From Clostridiales bacterium (GTDB lineage Bacteria > Bacillota > Clostridia > Saccharofermentanales > Saccharofermentanaceae): a stretch of 64,000 nucleotides of DNA. Positions within the stretch are counted from its first letter, which is position 1, and each line of letters begins with the position of its first letter. Made by a program: the position numbers and the translations under genes. Below, in pieces: positions 60,988 through 64,000 of this stretch. The stretch spans positions 53,205 through 117,204 of the forward strand of contig JAFZZM010000010.1 of NCBI GenBank assembly GCA_017615755.1. Reading direction: 5' to 3'. Below the pieces are notes generated by a model. That model saw only the letters and a list, made by a program, of their open reading frames with translations. It did no database searches and had not been told where the DNA came from.

Positions 60988-62654
60988 TTTTTCACCCTCT
61001 TCATCTCGAACCAGAATTCCGTTTCAAAAGCGCCGCAGTTGACGCCGTATTTGGCCTTATGTAGTTCGAGGATACTTTTGTTTGCGGCAAGGCCCACGCC
61101 GGTGCTGCTCAGGCGGTCGGTCCTCGCGTTGTCTTTCTTATAGAAAAGATCCCAGATCTTTTTCTTGTCCTTCGGGTCGATAGTCGCGCCATCGTTGATG
61201 ATCGAGAAGCGCACGCTCTTGGCGCTCTTCGAGACGCTGATCTTGATATTTTTCTTAGCGAACTTCACCGCGTTCGAAAGGAAGTTGCCGATCACGATCC
61301 GCATCATCTCGAGGTCCGCGGAGACGCAGTACTCGCCTTCTCCTCCGGTCGCTCCGGCGCCTTCGTCCTGCTCGGCGTCGTCGGCTGCTCCCCGTTCAGT
61401 TGCTTGCGCGGCCTTGCCATCCGTGATCCACGTCACTTCCAGTTCGCGTTCTGCAACCAGTGGCTCCATGCGTTTGAAGATCGATTTCGTCAGTGAAAGG
61501 ATCTCGACCTCCTCCGGCTTGATCTCCACGTCGCCGGCATCCATCTTCGAGAGTTTCAGAAGACTGTTCACCATCTTCGTCATGTGGTCGACTTCCGAAT
61601 TGATCTTCTCGGACACCTCCGCACGCTCGTCTTCATCGATGTATTCCCAGTTCTCGACATAGGCTTTCGTCACCGCCAACGGCGTCTTCAGCTCATGCGC
61701 GACACTCCGCGCCAGTTTCTGGCTTCTCGCCTCAAAGTTTCTTCTGTTGATGTACATCTTCCGCATCGTGAAAATGACCATCGCCTGCAGAGCCAGAAGC
61801 ACCACCAAAAACACGAGATACACGTAGCCGTTCCTCGCCATGACGATACTCAACGGGTGGTAAACGAACATGTCGTAAACGCACACGGACGGGGTCCGGT
61901 TATCCGTCCCCGCGGAAAAGAGGCAGTAGGAAGAAAACCAACCCCTGTCGCACACGTCGAGTGCTTTTGAAAACTCATCGTCTTTAATGACCTCGGCCAG
62001 TTTCTTCTTGGCTTCCTGGTTGAGCTCGGCCTGGGCTTTGTTTTCAGCCATCGCGTAAAAAGCGCCGTAGAGTTCGTGTCTGCTTGTCCATTCGTCGTCG
62101 GTGTTTCCGAACTGTGCTGTCAGCTGCGCCGGCTTTTTGAAAAAGTAGGTCTTGGTCTCATCCTGCAAATTCCGCTGAAACGTCATGAAGCCGTCGAAAA
62201 GGAAAACATCATCGCACATCGCGTTTACCGCAAACTGTCCAAGCTCTGTCGTGTGGCCATATCCGAAATCTTCGTCCATCAGTAGGATCCTGGTCTGATA
62301 CGAGTTCTGGATCTCGTCGTTGACCAGATAGTAAACGCGGACAAAATCCTGGGACTCGAGTTTGTGGAAATCGCCGTCATACCAGGAAAAACGCCCTGCA
62401 TAGCCGACATTGTTGTTTCTCATCCGGGAGTACTTCTCCCAGCTGAGGCAGAAGTTACAGACATAGTCCGAAAGAGTCAGGTCCGCATCGCTGAACGAAA
62501 GGCCGAACCACTCGTTATCGCTGTGGCACGCATCGTAGAACTCGTCATTCACGGAATTGACTTGCACATAGGTGAAGAAAAGACCGCCGAGAAGCACAGC
62601 AACCAGGATCAGCGCACAGATCACTATAGTTATGCGGATATAATGCTTCTTCAA
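60984..62654 (-). CDS. Sensor histidine kinase partner of the OmpR-type regulator
   Basis: 556 residues from a TTG at 62654 with AAGGAG 9 nt upstream; a longer frame to TTG 62708 has no ribosome site. One helix at the N-terminus and another at about 300-322 enclose a large extracytoplasmic sensor domain (30-295) that I do not recognise. HisKA has SVAHELKTPLAVTKAY; HATPase has NFLSNAVKF and TGVGLAANKSI. Between them an Ala/Glu/Gly-rich insert of about 30 residues (AADDAEQDEGAGATGGEGE) interrupts the kinase core, and no HAMP domain is evident. Its TGA overlaps the start of the regulator gene, so the kinase is translated first on the minus strand. Confidence 0.9.
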   Translation of the reverse strand: MKKHYIRITIVICALILVAVLLGGLFFTYVQVNSVNDEFYDACHSDNEWFGLSFSDADLTLSDYVCNFCLSWEKYSRMRNNNVGYAGRFSWYDGDFHKLESQDFVRVYYLVNDEIQNSYQTRILLMDEDFGYGHTTELGQFAVNAMCDDVFLFDGFMTFQRNLQDETKTYFFKKPAQLTAQFGNTDDEWTSRHELYGAFYAMAENKAQAELNQEAKKKLAEVIKDDEFSKALDVCDRGWFSSYCLFSAGTDNRTPSVCVYDMFVYHPLSIVMARNGYVYLVFLVVLLALQAMVIFTMRKMYINRRNFEARSQKLARSVAHELKTPLAVTKAYVENWEYIDEDERAEVSEKINSEVDHMTKMVNSLLKLSKMDAGDVEIKPEEVEILSLTKSIFKRMEPLVAERELEVTWITDGKAAQATERGAADDAEQDEGAGATGGEGEYCVSADLEMMRIVIGNFLSNAVKFAKKNIKISVSKSAKSVRFSIINDGATIDPKDKKKIWDLFYKKDNARTDRLSSTGVGLAANKSILELHKAKYGVNCGAFETEFWFEMKRVKK

Positions 62655-62836
62655 GATCTCGGTCTCCTTCTCGTTCAGGTTGTGCGCGCGGCGCGGGCGG
62701 CGCCCCAATCGCCACGCATCGGTTCACGTCTTTAGTATAAACGAAAGATGTGTAAACTGTATGTACATTTATCACGAATTGGAAACTGCCCGTGGGATCG
62801 GCTGCTCAAAGCAAAAACCAGCCACGCACGTCGCAA

Positions 62837-62862
62837 TTGTCGGAATTTGTCGAAAATTGTCG
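62837..62862. promoter_or_regulatory. Three 10-bp-phased TTGTCG repeats
   Basis: TTGTCG occurs at 62837, 62847 and 62857, one helical turn apart, upstream of the nuclease-fold gene and between divergent genes. The spacing suggests a protein-binding array. A TATAAT at 62896-62901 follows. The rest of 62655-62953 shows no gene. Confidence 0.45.
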
Positions 62863-62953
62863 AAAAAACGCCAACTATGGATTTTCGTTTTCCTCTATAA
62901 TTCGGAGTACACCAAAGACACGCACCACGCTGAACAAAAAACGGAGGACACCA

Positions 62954-63718
62954 TTGATCGCATCGCAGTTCTACCAACTAGCACGGAAGTCCCGAAAAAG
63001 ACACCTAGCCTACTTAGACAGAGAGCTATCAAGTTTGCCACATATCTCGCTTGGCAGACGGAAAGTAGATGGAAAAGACACTGATGTAGTTCGAGTCTAT
63101 CAAATCCAAAACGGCAAGAGAAATAAAATGCAATTCATGGTCGATTCCCCTAAAGCCACGGAGTGGCTGCACCGAAAAAAATATCAGGAAGTGCTTTTGG
63201 CTCGGAAAGAAAAAATAGAGTTCAGGGAAGTGCTGGAGACATCAGGCCCAAATTACACCCCCACCAATGACGACAAAAGTGTAAACCGTTACTCCAAGGA
63301 GATTTTTGACCGTTTGTTGGAGAAATGCGAGAAGAATATACAAAATGGCTACATCTATGATGGCCATCTTTTTCGTTCCAAGTCGGAGCTGATGATGGCA
63401 CAATGCTTCAAAGAACTTGGCCTGGAATACAAGTACGATGTCATTGTGAGTTTTGGTGATGAAACATTTTTGATCGATTTTGCAGTGTATTGTCCGGAAA
63501 CTGATCGGTTCTTCTTCATTGAACATTTTGGTCGCATGTCGGACGAAACCTATCGAACCCGAACTTTTCACAAGATCACGACCTACTCGCGCAACAATCT
63601 CATTGAAGGGCTTGATATCCTCTACACATATGAGCTTTCCGATGGTGGATTCTTCATTGATGTCATAAAAAGCAAGCTTCTTTCAATCATCGCAGCACAG
63701 TTATTGCTTGAATGCTGA
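62954..63718 (+). CDS. PD-(D/E)XK nuclease-like protein of unknown role
   Basis: 254 residues from a TTG at 62954, chosen because GGAGG lies 6 nt upstream; an upstream ATG (62792) in the same frame has no ribosome site. The N-terminal half is basic and helical. The C-terminal half has HLFRSKSELMMAQCFKEL, then FLIDFAVYCPETDRFFFIEHFG, where E...D...E-x-F-G recalls the nuclease-like fold found in some UvrD/HelD-type helicases and restriction-related proteins. The usual lysine of the motif is not obvious, so activity is uncertain. Codon use is more AT-rich than neighbours; possibly acquired. It is followed directly by the 62-bp repeat array. Confidence 0.65.
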   Translation: MIASQFYQLARKSRKRHLAYLDRELSSLPHISLGRRKVDGKDTDVVRVYQIQNGKRNKMQFMVDSPKATEWLHRKKYQEVLLARKEKIEFREVLETSGPNYTPTNDDKSVNRYSKEIFDRLLEKCEKNIQNGYIYDGHLFRSKSELMMAQCFKELGLEYKYDVIVSFGDETFLIDFAVYCPETDRFFFIEHFGRMSDETYRTRTFHKITTYSRNNLIEGLDILYTYELSDGGFFIDVIKSKLLSIIAAQLLLEC

Positions 63719-63731
63719 TTTGTATCTCATT

Positions 63732-64000
63732 CTGTCTCTCGAAGTACCCTCCCGGGATACAAGTTTGGAGACTTTGGCCGTTTGTCTCCATTTCTGTCGC
63801 TCAAACTACCTTCCATGGATACAGGTTTGGAGACTTTGGCCGTTTGTCTCCATTTCTGTCGCTCAAACTACCTTCCATGGATACAAGTTTGGAGACTTTG
63901 GCCGTTTGTCTCCATTTCTGTCGCTCAAACTACCTTCCATGGATACAGGTTTGGAGACTTTGGCCGTTTGTCTCCATTTCTGTCGCTCAAACTACCTTCC
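63732..64000. repeat. 62-bp tandem array, continuing beyond the window
   Basis: Unit starts at 63732, 63794, 63856, 63918 and 63980, all with CTGTC and TTTGGAGACTTTGGCCG. The first unit has CTGTCTCTC and CCCGGGATACAAGTTTGGA as in the type B units of the 29.5-kb array; later units have CTGTCGCTC and CCATGGATAC. Same period and clear sequence kinship with the distant array. Non-coding. Confidence 0.93.

Noticed and set aside
62792..62953. ATG at 62792 as start of the nuclease-fold gene
   Set aside because: There is no ribosome site before it, the extra 54 residues look non-coding, and GGAGG stands 6 nt before the TTG at 62954.
5090..63198. AAAAGCACT as a product of codon bias or of the LRR paralogues
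   Set aside because: Copies occur in several frames, both orientations, unrelated genes and non-coding gaps; only three copies are explained by paralogy.

Overview
The window reads as a chromosome segment of a Gram-positive anaerobe of the Clostridia (Bacillota). Evidence: HemZ-type coproporphyrinogen dehydrogenase, type II pantothenate kinase, a Gram-positive LexA (DinR-type) box, strong AGGAGG ribosome sites, TTGNNN/TATAAT promoters, U-tailed terminators, and many secreted or lipid-anchored proteins with no outer-membrane genes. Base composition is about half GC. Leucine-rich/DUF4214 surface proteins, BspA-like proteins and a GH43 enzyme suggest a gut or rumen lineage; I cannot fix the genus. 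No rRNA, insertion sequence, prophage or CRISPR array is visible.

1-8.6 kb is a surface-glycopolymer/phosphonate region. On the + strand lie a YidC-like/sulfatase-like fusion (cut by the window edge) and a CDP-glycerol glycerophosphotransferase-like protein. Converging on them is a four-gene minus-strand operon (pntC-like, aepZ/phnW, aepX, aepY) that should make 2-aminoethylphosphonate from PEP and activate it as CMP-AEP, presumably for transfer to a surface polymer. 8.7-11.2 kb holds two paralogous LppM-like lipoproteins and tRNA-Pro(TGG).

11.6-29.1 kb is an uninterrupted run of seven large secreted leucine-rich-repeat proteins, each with an EF-hand-like N-terminal module and a C-terminal block of four DUF4214 units. 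Six of them form three duplicated two-gene units. An eighth copy lies at 36.7-39.2 kb. Between them are a PEBP-domain lipoprotein, an AraC regulator, an SOS-controlled Y-family polymerase/YolD pair and a Ser-rich zinc-ribbon membrane protein. A BspA-like secreted protein with a 49-residue partner gene follows at 39.4-41.2 kb, with a structured leader candidate upstream.

41.4-56.9 kb is mostly one closely packed minus-strand block: diacylglycerol-kinase-like protein, hybrid histidine kinase, REC-GGDEF protein, SerS, an anchored extracytoplasmic protein, CDP-alcohol phosphatidyltransferase, CoaW, DUF1624 acyltransferase, DUF3810 metallopeptidase-like protein and HemZ. Lipid metabolism, second-messenger signalling and envelope functions are mixed. 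57-64 kb carries a cytosolic GH43 enzyme, a CBS-regulated family II pyrophosphatase, an OmpR-type two-component system and a nuclease-fold protein.

Four non-coding tandem arrays (53 bp, 62 bp twice, 63-64 bp palindromic) sit in the longer intergenic gaps. Across the whole window the 9-mer AAAAGCACT occurs 21 times by eye on the two strands, where about 0.5 is expected. I consider this dispersed word, the in-phase 62-bp arrays, the duplicated LRR-DUF4214 units and the YidC-like/sulfatase fusion the observations most worth following.
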